From NCBI GenBank assembly GCA_905182995.1, contig CAJJDP010000083.1, positions 191,515-255,514 on the forward strand: DNA of 64,000 nt, read 5' to 3'. The notes under the pieces are model-generated. The model was not told the DNA's origin and did not search any database. It saw only the letters and a list, made by a program, of their open reading frames with translations. This DNA is from Paramecium octaurelia. Its lineage: Eukaryota > Ciliophora > Oligohymenophorea > Peniculida > Parameciidae. Shown piece by piece: positions 1 to 10,874 of the stretch; the stretch's first letter is position 1; every line of letters begins with the position of its first letter. Both the position numbers and the translations under genes were made by a program.

Positions 1-365
1 TTCAACACCTTGTTCAAATTTTGAGTGATTTCCTATTCTTATACCACAATAAAGTACTTGTTTTTGTAGAGTTAATTTTTGGACCTAGAAGGCATACTCT
101 TCAGCCTCTATGCTTTTTTATTTCAATCTTTCGCAAATGTTATCAAACTCTTAGTTGATCTAATCATGATATGTAAATATACAATTTAATTTGAGTGCTC
201 CATCTCTGTTAATTGATTTTACAAATCTCGATTTTGTTCTTTGAGAACTTCCATTTCTTAGGAGGCTGTTCCCAAAACATCTGTTAACTTCTCTACCTCA
301 TTGGTGAGGATGTTGACTCGACTATAGCACATATTATGTATATCAGTTGAGAAGGTCTCGTCCAT
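1..365 (-). CDS. coiled-coil protein, N-terminal part (runs off left edge)
   Basis: The frame opens at an ATG on the minus strand at 365 and stays open to the left edge when TAA/TAG are read as Gln and one 23-nt GT...TAG intron near 157-179 is removed. The visible ~110 residues (MDETFSTDIHNMCYSR...) are rich in Glu, Gln, Leu and Lys with heptad-like spacing, so a coiled coil is likely. No catalytic motif is visible. The 3' end lies outside the window. The family cannot be named. Confidence 0.6.
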
Positions 366-459
366 TCTAGAAACTTTGGTTTATGGAGTTTGGCTTAATT
401 TCATTAGGATATATATGAATATAAATTATATTTATTTCTTTTTAATTAATTAACTTGTC

Positions 460-1190
460 TCATAGTCCTGATTTTAGGGAATCTGATAGCTTTTGTAATT
501 CTTCAATTTTGATCTCTAAATGCTTAATTTCTTAGTTCAAGAGTACTATTCCGCCTATTGCCTATGAAATTTACAACAAATCGTACTGCAAATATAAATA
601 GCGACGAAAACACCATAGACTTGAGATAAAGATTGCTGAATGTTTTAGGCACTCCAATTATGCTTTTGGTGTTGTTGTACCAAATCAAATGCGATAGAAC
701 GCTCACAAAATAAAAGCCAAACAAATAAGGCGACAAACAGTACATTAACATACTATTGCCTAAAAGACATATCAATTAACTTGAGCTATATAAGCCCAAG
801 TAATTAAAAGGTTTGCCAGATACAAAATGACATCCAGCAATAGCGCCAACTATTCCAGCAAAGCCAAATATGTATATATCATTCAATTAGCAAAATGCAT
901 TTGTGAGTTGGTAAGAGAAGTAAGGGCTTTACAATTAGGCCAAATCAAAAAAGATTAATGGACCTATTAAATAATAGCTTCACAAATAGTTGTAACATTA
1001 AATACAAATTCTTCTAGAGTCCGACAGGGAATCTATAAAAGGGCATTTTTCTTAATGAGTAATCTGATTCTTTTTCCTCTGTTGTTTCTTCTGCTTTGAC
1101 CTAACTAATCACCTGTGGAGTCCTTCTTGCTTTTTGGATGTTCTTTTCGAATTGACTGCAAAATTATGAGACTATTTTTTTTAATAGCAT
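460..1190 (-). CDS. polytopic membrane protein with short C-terminal coiled coil
   Basis: Reading from an ATG at 1190 and removing a 28-nt intron (3' end AAG) and a 25-nt intron (TAG) gives 225 codons ending in TGA at 460. The first ~60 residues are charged. Several hydrophobic stretches follow (for example IYIFGFAGIVGAIAG and SPYLFGFYFVSVLSHLIWY), giving about four or five membrane segments. The tail NQEIKHLEIKIEELQKL is a short amphipathic helix or coiled coil. The spliced length is a multiple of three. Topology suggests an endomembrane or mitochondrial protein. I do not recognise the family and assign no function. Confidence 0.6.
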
Positions 1191-1304
1191 TATATTATAT
1201 TAATAAATGTATTGGTCCAATGAGTATTGGATATCACAATTATTTACATATAAATTTTATTGTGTTTAATTTTTATACAATTACTTGAGATAATATTAAA
1301 TTTA

Positions 1305-3250
1305 ATGTTTCAACGCAAATCAGAAGTGGGAGAAGAGTAAGGAGAAACAGTCATAGCACTTTACTCTTAATAAACTAATATGAGTTACATTCCTCCTGTT
1401 TATTTAAAAAATGGTCCAAACTAAAATAGATCATGTACTAATCTTTGCTGCTGCTTATTATTTTTACTGTCTATTGGAGCTTTGGGATATTTTTATTTCC
1501 TGACTTACAGCAGTCAACATATCGAGAGACTCTACACTCCTGTGGATTCTGAGGGAAGAGAATGTGGATAAGGAAATTTGAATAAGTTTCCGTTGATTTA
1601 TTTCGTAACTCCAGAAGAGGTGAGCTTCTTTATATTTGGCTTTAGAAATATCTTTATAGAACAGTTTGTGTTGAAAAATGTCCTAAAAAAGAAGATAAAC
1701 TATTGTTATGTGCTCCGAATAAATTAATCAATGACTGCCACAATAATCCAAGTCCATCGGATCCGGAGAAGCGAGTCTTGGTCTATGAATCTGATTCCTA
1801 CTCAGGCAACATTTGTTTACCAACTGATGATAATTTAAAAAAAGCAGTGCAACCAGCAATTTTAGTTGGTGAAATTCAATAAGCCCTGATAAATACAAAA
1901 GCCAATTTGCCAATTATTGCCATAAGTGGAGGAGCTGCCTTTTTGTTGGCCTTCTTTTTCACGATAATGATCGGATTGTGCACCACCCTAATAGTTTATG
2001 TATTCATATTGGTCTATATCTCTTTGACTGGTTTTCTTAGCACATACTTCTTGCTATATTTCATAAGATCTCCATTAGAGTACATATTCTTCTCATATCA
2101 CTTAGTTTATTTCCTTATTTCGACAAGTCAATTTATGCTTGGAGTCCATATATGTTGGCAGCATCAATAACATTTGCAGTGCTATGCGTATATGCAATAT
2201 TTACATTATGTTGGAACTTAAGGAAGATGAAGTTCATGATATCTCTTGTTAAATTGGCAACCACATTCTTGTATTAGAACAAAACCATCATCATTGTGCC
2301 TATAGTGTTCTTTTTCTTAGTAATGTCCACTCTTTTGATATGGATAGCAAGTGCTTTGGCAGTACTTTCTGAACAATAAATGGATTACTCATTAGATTCA
2401 TAGATTTATCCGTTTGAAAAGATTCAACTCAAATTCGATACCTTAATTAAATTGATGATTACTGTATTAGCCTTAATTTGGTTAATGCAATATATCCTAT
2501 CCTTGGCCAGATTCCTAAATGCCTCAACAGCCACACTCTGGTACTTTCACGCATCTTCCAACAAAGGGTTTTTATATGATAGTTTCAAATTAGCTGTGCG
2601 ATACCATAATGGAAGTATCACAGCCGAAGCAATTTATAGTTTCTTCTTCAGTGGCATAGCAAAAGCATTCAATTTGATATATGTAAAAATTATAATTGAC
2701 TTTATAGGAATCACTGAATCGATGCAGATTGAAGAGACACAATTTTATTTTGAATTGTTTCGCATCGATTTCTTTGTGTTTATGTTGTGTTTGTGAGAAT
2801 TTCATTATGTACATCAACAATTATGCTTTTGTGTACATTGTGATGACATCAGCAGATTACTTTGAGTCAAGCAAAGCCGTTCATTTTGTAATCAAAAGAA
2901 ACCATTCAGATTTCGAAACTCTATCAGGATTGGGAGAACAATTCACTCACTTCAGCAAAATGTTCATATTTCTAATAACCACGATTGGAACATTCATTTA
3001 TGTCAAGGAGTAGACCGATTTTGTACTTCAATTGTACACTTTTGCAATTATTGCATTTATTACATTGTCAATAGCCACTCTATTTATGGATATGTTTGGA
3101 CAAAGTGCAGATGCCTTACTGCTTGCCTACTTCACTGATTGTGAAGTGTAGAAGTATCATTTCGGACTTGAAGAGTGTGGCTCTTGTCCTCAAGAAATAA
3201 AGGATCAAGTTTAGCACATAAGGGAAAAATAAAAGATTTACTATGGTTGA
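1305..3250 (+). CDS. choline transporter-like protein (SLC44/CTL family)
   Basis: A 622-residue multi-pass protein results after removing introns at 1620-1645, 2080-2105 and 2683-2707; the spliced length is exactly divisible by three. The layout matches SLC44: a cytosolic N-terminus, a first membrane segment (CCCLLFLLSIGALGYFYFLT), a Cys-rich extracellular loop with CVEKCPKK and CLPTDD, then a block of membrane helices. The conserved C-terminal region reads RCRLKRHNFILNCFASISL followed by ENFIMYINNYAFVYI, which is the CTL signature block. Known family members carry choline or related solutes across the plasma or organelle membrane. The start is the first in-frame ATG after an AT-rich leader. 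Substrate is inferred from family only. Confidence 0.85.
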
Positions 3251-3320
3251 ATAGATATAATTTAGAATCTAATTTAATTAATATATCATAATATCATATA
3301 TCATTACTGATAGACACAAT

Positions 3321-3882
3321 TCAAAAATACATTATATATAATAGAACACAAGAAATATCAACAATTAGCCTTGTATTGAAGTTAGGCTTTATGGAGAACC
3401 TGGGAGGCTTTTCTGGAATTGGGTTCTTGGAGACTAATTCAATTTCCAAACTGCTTTCTTCATCCTCAAAAGTTGGGTAATCTAAGAAATTTGAATCAAA
3501 TTTAAATACAACCCGAATAACTACCATCACCATTGAAGTTATCAAACAGCTCTCCACTATGAGAATCAGATATCGAGAAGGAAGATCCAAAATCTTTTTC
3601 TGAGTATTCATCTTGAAATCTATTTTTGATAAATTTAGATCTCCTTTTTAGAGCATCCTTTTAGGCTTCTAATCTCTCCTTTCGACTTTAGAATTGTAAC
3701 TTTAAGGTTCCTTATTGTTTAAATTGACTCATCTAAGGTCTCTATTCGAAGCATCTATTGTTTTTGATCGAACACTTATATTTTAGGTTGAGCATATTTA
3801 ATTCCAAACAATCTGTGGTGCTTCTATATTAGCAGTCAGAACTTAAAGAGAAAGCGAATGGAATTAAGATTAGGATCAACAT
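3321..3882 (-). CDS. small secreted or membrane-anchored protein
   Basis: One 28-nt intron (3482-3509) joins two exons into 177 residues. The N-terminus MLILILIPFAFSLSSDC is a convincing signal peptide, followed by a Cys-containing segment (SDCQYRSTTDCLELN, KYKCSIKNNRC). The middle is basic and Gln-rich, the next stretch acidic (SFSISDSHSGELFDNFNGDG). The C-terminus ends in a hydrophobic stretch (RLIVDISCVLLYIMYF), which could be a membrane anchor or GPI signal. The proposed ATG lies inside the last codons of the upstream SUMO ligase frame (stop at 3836-3838), so the two genes overlap by about 47 bp as called. A later start is possible but would remove the signal peptide. Family unknown. Confidence 0.55.
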
Positions 3883-6800
3883 GATAATTTAATAATTTAT
3901 ATATAACAATTGAATTAGGATTAAGTGGTCTATTATTTAACTATTCTGCTTCATCCATTTCATTATCGATTTCCCTTCTCTAATTACTTAAAGTTTCTAA
4001 TTGTAATATCCTATTCCTACTAGTCTTGGCATGTTCCGGTAAATTATTAAAATCTATAAATTTTTAGATGAGATCATCCAATATATTTCCCATATGATCG
4101 AATGATATCTCAGAGTATTTCTCCTATAAATTGTATTGTCTAATGGTCTACAAGATTGTATATTGTAAAGCATCAATTTGTAATTTGAATAACTTAGCTT
4201 TACAGATGGGACACCTCCATTTCCTTGGATTTGACATTTCTAGCATCATTAAATAGTTTTCTAGAGAGAAACATTAGATGTGATTGCAATAGATCCCCCT
4301 GACAGGTGTGACCATCAAAGTGGAACATAAACAACACAACAAAGAAATAGTTTATTTAATTTACTTGATACCAGTAGACGATATGTAATTCATCTGAAGT
4401 ATAATAAAATCCTATGCTTATTCTACACTCATCCAATTTTCACTGGATGTTGTAATCTTCTCTATTAGCTATTTGGCAGAATATTATTTGGTTTTGTAAG
4501 CAGCCACATAATGCAACTATTCTCCTTGGATTCTATATTTTCTCTTCTACTCCATGCCAGGAATCGTCTCTTTCATCATTAGAGAACACTCTTCATTTTA
4601 TGGAATCGCGAATATCAATTTCTCATCTTTTCGCTTATGCTGACAACTCTACTAAGCTAATGGAATAAATTCAGCCACTTTCTTATTATTAATGTGTAAT
4701 TCTCCTAAGTCTGGCCATGTTATTTCTTCTGCTGACAAAGGACAATCCATCCTAATACATCTTACATCAATTTTATTAGTTTCTGACTTAAATTTAACAG
4801 TCTTAGTGCTGGTTAACCCTGTCTTCTTAAATGAAAATGGTTCTATAATAACTGAGATCACTTCACAAAATTAATCCATATGATATAAGGTACATCTTGG
4901 ACATGTGAAATGTTTAACATATCTTTCATCATAACTTTTGTCTAGACAATTCACATGAAAATGTTATTCACACAATTGACATCTAACGATTTACTTATAA
5001 TGTAATTGATTTCCACAGAAACACTAATCACAATTTGGTGATTAAGCCTATCTCCAATATTTCCTTTTAATTGCATTACATACTTCTTCCATGTTTTATT
5101 TTTCCACGTCCATTCCTTTCTATTATTCTAACTCAATCAAAGAATTTTATATTTGTGTACTCTCCTAACTTACTTACAATTCTTCCAATTCTCTCATCAT
5201 TTTCAGTTCCTTTTCCAACAATACCATTTCTTATAATCTCTCTGCTTGCTATTCAAAATATTGATGTNACAATTGAATTAGGATTAAGTGGTCTATTATT
5301 TAACTATTCTGCTTCATCCATTTCATTATCGATTTCCCTTCTCTAATTACTTAAAGTTTCTAATTGTAATATCCTATTCCTACTAGTCTTGGCATGTTCC
5401 GGTAAATTATTAAAATCTATAAATTTTTAGATGAGATCATCCAATATATTTCCCATATGATCGAATGATATCTCAGAGTATTTCTCCTATAAATTGTATT
5501 GTCTAATGGTCTACAAGATTGTATATTGTAAAGCATCAATTTGTAATTTGAATAACTTAGCTTTACAGATGGGACACCTCCATTTCCTTGGATTTGACAT
5601 TTCTAGCATCATTAAATAGTTTTCTAGAGAGAAACATTAGATGTGATTGCAATAGATCCCCCTGACAGGTGTGACCATCAAAGTGGAACATAAACAACAC
5701 AACAAAGAAATAGTTTATTTAATTTACTTGATACCAGTAGACGATATGTAATTCATCTGAAGTATAATAAAATCCTATGCTTATTCTACACTCATCCAAT
5801 TTTCACTGGATGTTGTAATCTTCTCTATTAGCTATTTGGCAGAATATTATTTGGTTTTGTAAGCAGCCACATAATGCAACTATTCTCCTTGGATTCTATA
5901 TTTTCTCTTCTACTCCATGCCAGGAATCGTCTCTTTCATCATTAGAGAACACTCTTCATTTTATGGAATCGCGAATATCAATTTCTCATCTTTTCGCTTA
6001 TGCTGACAACTCTACTAAGCTAATGGAATAAATTCAGCCACTTTCTTATTATTAATGTGTAATTCTCCTAAGTCTGGCCATGTTATTTCTTCTGCTGACA
6101 AAGGACAATCCATCCTAATACATCTTACATCAATTTTATTAGTTTCTGACTTAAATTTAACAGTCTTAGTGCTGGTTAACCCTGTCTTCTTAAATGAAAA
6201 TGGTTCTATAATAACTGAGATCACTTCACAAAATTAATCCATATGATATAAGGTACATCTTGGACATGTGAAATGTTTAACATATCTTTCATCATAACTT
6301 TTGTCTAGACAATTCACATGAAAATGTTATTCACACAATTGACATCTAACGATTTACTTATAATGTAATTGATTTCCACAGAAACACTAATCACAATTTG
6401 GTGATTAAGCCTATCTCCAATATTTCCTTTTAATTGCATTACATACTTCTTCCATGTTTTATTTTTCCACGTCCATTCCTTTCTATTATTCTAACTCAAT
6501 CAAAGAATTTTATATTTGTGTACTCTCCTAACTTACTTACAATTCTTCCAATTCTCTCATCATTTTCAGTTCCTTTTCCAACAATACCATTTCTTATAAT
6601 CTCTCTGCTTGCTATTCAAAATATTGATGTATCAATTCATTTATGTTCTGAATTGGTTCATCTAATTATGGTTGTTGTCTTGCTATATGGGGATCCAATC
6701 TAAGAAAACTTTGGAAATATAATTCTTAAACTGAATTTGGCTTTAGATCTTTAAACAATTTCTCAAAATAAAGCATTTACCCTATATCCTTGGTCACTCT

Positions 6801-6887
6801 ATTGATTATTGTTGGAAGTGCTTATTTTAGCTATTTTTGAAATGCTTCTAAGTCTTTTAGCAATTACTATGATTTCATTATTTTCAT
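3836..6887 (-). CDS. PIAS/SIZ-type SUMO E3 ligase with PHD finger and SP-RING (split by assembly duplication)
   Basis: If the duplicated block is collapsed (subtract 1,363 bp), one uninterrupted frame of 563 codons runs from the ATG at 6887 to the TGA at 3836. Around residue 165-213 a C4HC3 PHD finger is visible: CDQCFCGNQ, then CQLCEQHFHVNC, then CPRC. Around 395-440 an SP-RING (MIZ) finger is visible: LLCCLCSTLMVTPVRG, YCNHIQCFSLENYL, WRCPICKAK. PHD plus SP-RING is the architecture of plant SIZ1-type SUMO ligases; the part between them would hold the PINIT-like region. The N-terminus shows no clear SAP motif. The C-terminus is a Glu/Gln-rich helix. Family members transfer SUMO from the E2 Ubc9 to nuclear targets. 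As deposited the frame breaks at the N (5268), so an automatic caller would report two broken genes. Confidence 0.8.
3906..5267. repeat. perfect direct repeat, copy 1 (probable contig overlap)
   Basis: This 1,362-bp block recurs at 5269-6630 with a constant offset of 1,363. I saw no difference in the stretches I compared, and the derived short reading frames in both copies are identical. The copies are separated by one N. Copy 1 joins downstream sequence at its left end; copy 2 joins upstream sequence at its right end. That is the pattern of two overlapping contigs placed end to end. Confidence 0.95.
5268..5268. other. assembly gap (single N)
   Basis: This is the only ambiguous base noticed in the window. 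It sits exactly at the junction of the two 1,362-bp copies, which supports a scaffolding join rather than a biological tandem duplication. Confidence 0.95.
5269..6630. repeat. perfect direct repeat, copy 2 (probable contig overlap)
   Basis: Second copy of the block at 3906-5267. The SUMO ligase frame enters it cleanly from its 5' side (ATG at 6887) and leaves copy 1 cleanly at its 3' side (stop at 3836). Only a single copy yields an intact protein. Confidence 0.95.
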
Positions 6888-7411
6888 TAAAATATTTGGT
6901 CAAATAAATTAAATAAATTTTATTAGCCTAAATGTATGGAAATATTTGACACATTATTTAAATATGTATAGATTCTTTAATTAATCACTGTGTACACATA
7001 TTTTTGTATAATTAAATAGCATCCAATAGTGTTTTAAATTTATAATTTTTTCAAGTTATCCTAATTCCTATTATATTTAATATAAGAATGACCCCTTTTT
7101 TATTATTATCTAAAATTCTTTAAATCTCAATGCGCATTTCTATGGAGATGTCAACCAGACTGTTAATTGATATTAGAGTAATTCAATTGCGAAGATTAAT
7201 GACCCATGAGATTGCCTTCTGTAAAAAGAGCATAAATGATGAACTTCTGTAAATGTAATAGTTGATTTAATTGATGCTCCTTCTATTCTCTTACACTCTC
7301 TTCTTCTTTCCTCTGCCAAACTAATATGATTTAACTTATGTGTGTGATAGATGGATGTCTATGTGCTCACTCAATTTGATATTAATTTAATTAAAATTCT
7401 AACGATATATT
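6888..7411. other. intergenic, AT-rich
   Basis: Lies between the divergent starts of the SUMO ligase and the gene at 7412. No long reading frame, RNA gene or repeat was recognised. It presumably holds both promoters. Confidence 0.5.
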
Positions 7412-7936
7412 ATGTCTGAAGAGCTTGTGAGACTACAAACAATCGAGTTCAAGTAGGAAATAGAGAAGCGATTTGCAAAGAGTCGTCATAACCACAATTA
7501 TGTATTTGAACGAGAGGGGAATGACTTTTCAGATGATGATTCATTAGATTCTTTGAGAAACATAGGAGTATACAATTTATGCAAACCCATCCGCAATAAA
7601 TCAATGGAAACTGAACGTACTATGCCCAAGACCAGCAAAACATTATTGATACGATTACTGAAACCCAAAAAGCAACCATCAGCCAATGAAAATCGATCCA
7701 ACAACACTTCATTATATAAATCCAGATCGCAAAGCAAGAATGGCACAACGAGACTTCGCACTGAGTATTATGTTTTATTTTTAATCAGAGGTTCTGTCCT
7801 TCGAGAATCAAAAAATGTAACCTTGATCTCTCCCAAGATTCCCAAGAGTCCCATGTACATTCAAGTCGACAATTTGATCAAATCTGCTAAGAATTAACAT
7901 CTTTACAAACTAAATAATTACTCTATGGCTGTGTGA
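7412..7936 (+). CDS. hypothetical basic, low-complexity protein
   Basis: ATG at 7412, TGA at 7934-7936, 174 residues if unspliced. It begins MSEELVRLQTIEFKQEIEKR. An acidic patch FSDDDSLDS follows, then a Ser/Lys/Asn-rich stretch. A hydrophobic island (EYYVLFLIRG) sits in an otherwise charged protein and coincides with a possible 24-nt GTA...CAG intron near 7765-7788, which is in frame and has no TGA, so both forms keep the frame. Family not recognised. The next gene starts 18 bp downstream on the same strand. Confidence 0.55.
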
Positions 7937-7954
7937 TTTATAAATTAATAATTA

Positions 7955-8630
7955 ATGTCATAAAAAATCAAGCAGCCTACTCTCCTCTCAAAGGTGCACC
8001 CAAAAGTATTATACAATACCTAAGAGTAATTTCAATGATTGAATTCTTAGACTCAATGCTCGAGTGGTCAAGGTCTAAAGTCCTTTCGAATACATGAATT
8101 ACATCAAGCGTAGATAGGAGTACCTGAACAAGCAGAGGGAGCTTCTCAATAATCTTCAATTGAGTAAGGAAAATTATGAGAAATTGACATTCTCTGTAAA
8201 ACAAATCGGAGTAGTCAACGATGATGGAAGATTTGGAACTTACAGCCAGCGTAGATATTTGCTTAAATCTATGGAATCGACAAGATAACAGAAATCTGAA
8301 TCCATCCAGTACCCTCAAACAGAAAGAGCATAATACTAATTCAGAGCCAAAGCCTTGCCAAGCAGTCGCAAAGAAAAATTTAGATTTTCTCCTTAATCCA
8401 CTGCAAAGTTCTTCCTGTTGCCTGAAAGATAAGAAACCAACTTCGAGGTTAAAAATAGCCCCGTCGACAAAATACTCAAAAGATCAAGACAAAAGAAAAG
8501 AATTCCATAGAGTCAACCTCTGCCCCCAGAAGTCATATTTGCCAAAAGTTAACCAAATCCAAAATATTCCTCATATAGTAGACAGCTCCAGGAACTTACA
8601 ACCACAGTGGAATTTAATAAACTGCCTTGA
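7955..8630 (+). CDS. hypothetical basic protein with short coiled coil
   Basis: A 25-nt intron at 8026-8050 restores one frame of 216 residues. A central helix (YIKRRQEYLNKQRELLNNLQ) is coiled-coil-like and is followed by VKQIGVVNDDGRFGTYSQRR. The C-terminal half is Ser/Gln/Lys/Pro-rich and probably disordered. Without the intron the frame closes at a TGA inside it, which supports the splice. No family recognised; cytoskeletal association would be a guess. Confidence 0.6.
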
Positions 8631-8881
8631 TTTATTTAAAGTAATTACTAATTCTCATTCTGAAGATATCTTTAGTATGAATAGTTTCACAATTTTGGTT
8701 TATAAATTAAATGATGCATTCATTTAGTATTTGGTTCTCATATTTCCTATAAGATTTTAACATAATGCAAATATGATAATATTACACATTATTTGTTTCA
8801 TCTAAATTTAAAATGAAAGAATATTCTCATAATAATATTATTTTAATTGAAAAATGTAACTAGTTGATTAAAACTTAATAA

Positions 8882-9127
8882 TCATTTTAATTATATAGAA
8901 ACATTGTTTTCAATTTAGGTTGCAGAGTGTCGAGGAGTTGAATGCTAAATTTGTATCGCATAAGAAGCTTAGGGAACTTATAACTTGTTTTAATTGTTTT
9001 GCTGACATAATTATAATACTTTGTATTGTAAGACCCCAACTGTAACTTATTCATCAGATATAGTCTTCTTTATTTCGCCGTCTATCTCATCACTAACCTT
9101 AATGATGATATTCTCTTTCAGAGGCAT
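8882..9127 (-). CDS. small hypothetical protein
   Basis: An 81-codon frame from the ATG at 9127 to the TGA at 8882-8884. The first half (MPLKENIIIKVSDEIDGEI) looks like ordinary ciliate protein. The second half is Gln/Asn/Ser-rich and less convincing. It could be a real small gene or a fragment. No motif is visible. Confidence 0.35.
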
Positions 9128-9264
9128 AGTTGTTATATGAGAATAACTTTCAATATAAATAACTTCTCCAACTTAAAACTAATTATAAATAATAAATCAA
9201 CTTACTTATTCGTTTTGTTTAATCTTTTCAATCACAACATATATGGATATAAATTCTTAACACT

Positions 9265-9900
9265 GAAATCCTATAATAGATTCAAGAAATTCATTATATT
9301 CAAAAGGTTTGCTTTTGTATAGCAACTTTTAGTCTGAGTAGAATGAACACTAATAAGTTGGTGGATTTTTTCCAATGAAGGAAGAAGCGTGTTTGACACC
9401 AAACAAGTCGAACTTTTGCATAACAAATATTATGAATTTGGAGTATTTATTAACTGATTACAGGAAGTTGAGATTGCAGTATCTGCTTTTATTAAATTTA
9501 TTGTTTGTCAATTTATTGAGAATGGAGAAGGTCTTTTGATCTTATTGCTCAATCAATCGTGTAGTGTGATATTTTTACATTAAAACTACTTCACTTATTT
9601 ATTTTCTATTGTCTTTTTCTTACTTTTACCTATCTTAGACTATTGGTTAACTATTAATTTTAATAACTTAGCAAGTGTTTTATTCACTAATATTTTTTGG
9701 ATCAGCAATGATTTTAGGTTATTACTTTTTAAGAAATTTATGATGTGATGGCTAAATTATTGAAAGCAGAATTTGCTGATTAGTCTTATGTTATTATAGA
9801 AAGGCTTGTTGGTCATAAAATTTAGAGACAGTTTTAATCGCAGTCTATTTATCTTAAGGTTTGTGAAGAGGGGTCTTTAATTTAGGATTCTAGGGTAGAT
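9265..9900 (+). pseudogene. fragment or unresolved gene with WWE-like and possible PARP N-terminal sequence
   Basis: Two short introns (9338-9357, ending AAG; 9443-9463, ending CAG) join a frame that reads LLLYSNFQSD, then WWIFSNEGRSVFDTKQVELL, HNKYYEFG and EVEIAVSAFIKF. The W-W, F-D and spacing to the Leu-rich helix resemble a WWE domain. Further on, IYDVMAKLLKAEFADQSYV and IIERLVGHKIQRQFQSQS resemble the start of a PARP catalytic fold. I could not find a start codon, a continuous frame between the two parts, or the downstream PARP active-site motifs before the next gene. It is most likely a decayed or truncated paralogue, but unrecognised introns could rescue it. Confidence 0.35.
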
Positions 9901-10084
9901 TGATATTGGGAGTTACTTGGAAATGGTATTTTTGGAAATCGTAGAGAGGTTGTATAAGTTTTTCAGAATATATGTCCTTCACTTTACAATTATTCTGTTT
10001 CATAAATAATTTTAATAGTTGAATATTAATATTGTATAGATACATACATACACCTACTCATAATTTGAAATTTGCGTTGTTTCA

Positions 10085-10853
10085 TCAGAATTAACAACAT
10101 TGTATGCAAGAGTCTTTTTAGGGATTCATGTCTCTATCAGAAATACTTTTCTTTTTGATTTCATCGGATGACAGTTCTAGAATAAATAGTGATGTTACTC
10201 AGTTGCTTCTGAATGCTTAATTCTGAAGAGGTTTTGATAGAATTTTAGAGTTTGGCTTCGTACTTGCCAATAAGATTGATGTATTGATCGAATATCCTTG
10301 TAAATCTTTCAATACAAGACCAGTAATCTATGATCCATGAGCATATTGGTGAGGTTTCCTTGTTGGTTTGATTCCTATGCATTTCTATCAATCGATCGAG
10401 CTAGATCTCAGAGTCAGTGACAAAAGTCGGAGTTTGAAAATCTGGCTCACTTTCAATCAATTTGGCTAATGTGTCCAACTCTTTAATTGATATAGCATTA
10501 AGATGTTAAACCGTGGCACTTGTTATTATATGCTTGGATACAGTAGAGGGTCGATAGGGGAACTAAGTTATAATTTGAGGAGACTCTTCTTTCCTGACCC
10601 AGCTTAACGAATCACAATGGGATCGGTGGGTCTGCACTCATTCTGTAACAGAAGCTCTCTCCAAATCTCGTGGTACTTCTCGTATGAAACCTTGAGTGCA
10701 TGAAACTCTGAGGTTGTATGCTAAAAGCACCCTTACCAACTGTTTTACTTGTAATTGCTATTCCAGAGTAAGAAGTTCTGATGCATCATTCATATTAGTC
10801 TAACTATATTGCTACAAGAGCTGATTCAACTTGAGCACGCTTTCCTAGAGCAT
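10085..10853 (-). CDS. hypothetical coiled-coil protein
   Basis: Three introns (28 nt TAG; 23 nt AAG; 22 nt TAG) give 231 residues from the ATG at 10853 to the TGA at 10085, with spliced length divisible by three. Helical segments include SEFHALKVSYEKYHEIWREL and AISIKELDTLAKLIESEPDF. The C-terminus ends CIQCCQF, which is a possible lipidation or metal site. It starts only 21 bp from the divergent pseudophosphatase. Family unknown. Confidence 0.6.
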
Positions 10854-10874
10854 ATATAATAAATATATATTTTA

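Noticed and set aside
3906-6630. Real tandem duplication of a SUMO ligase segment
   Set aside because: No differences seen, a single N at the junction, and only the collapsed sequence gives an intact gene.
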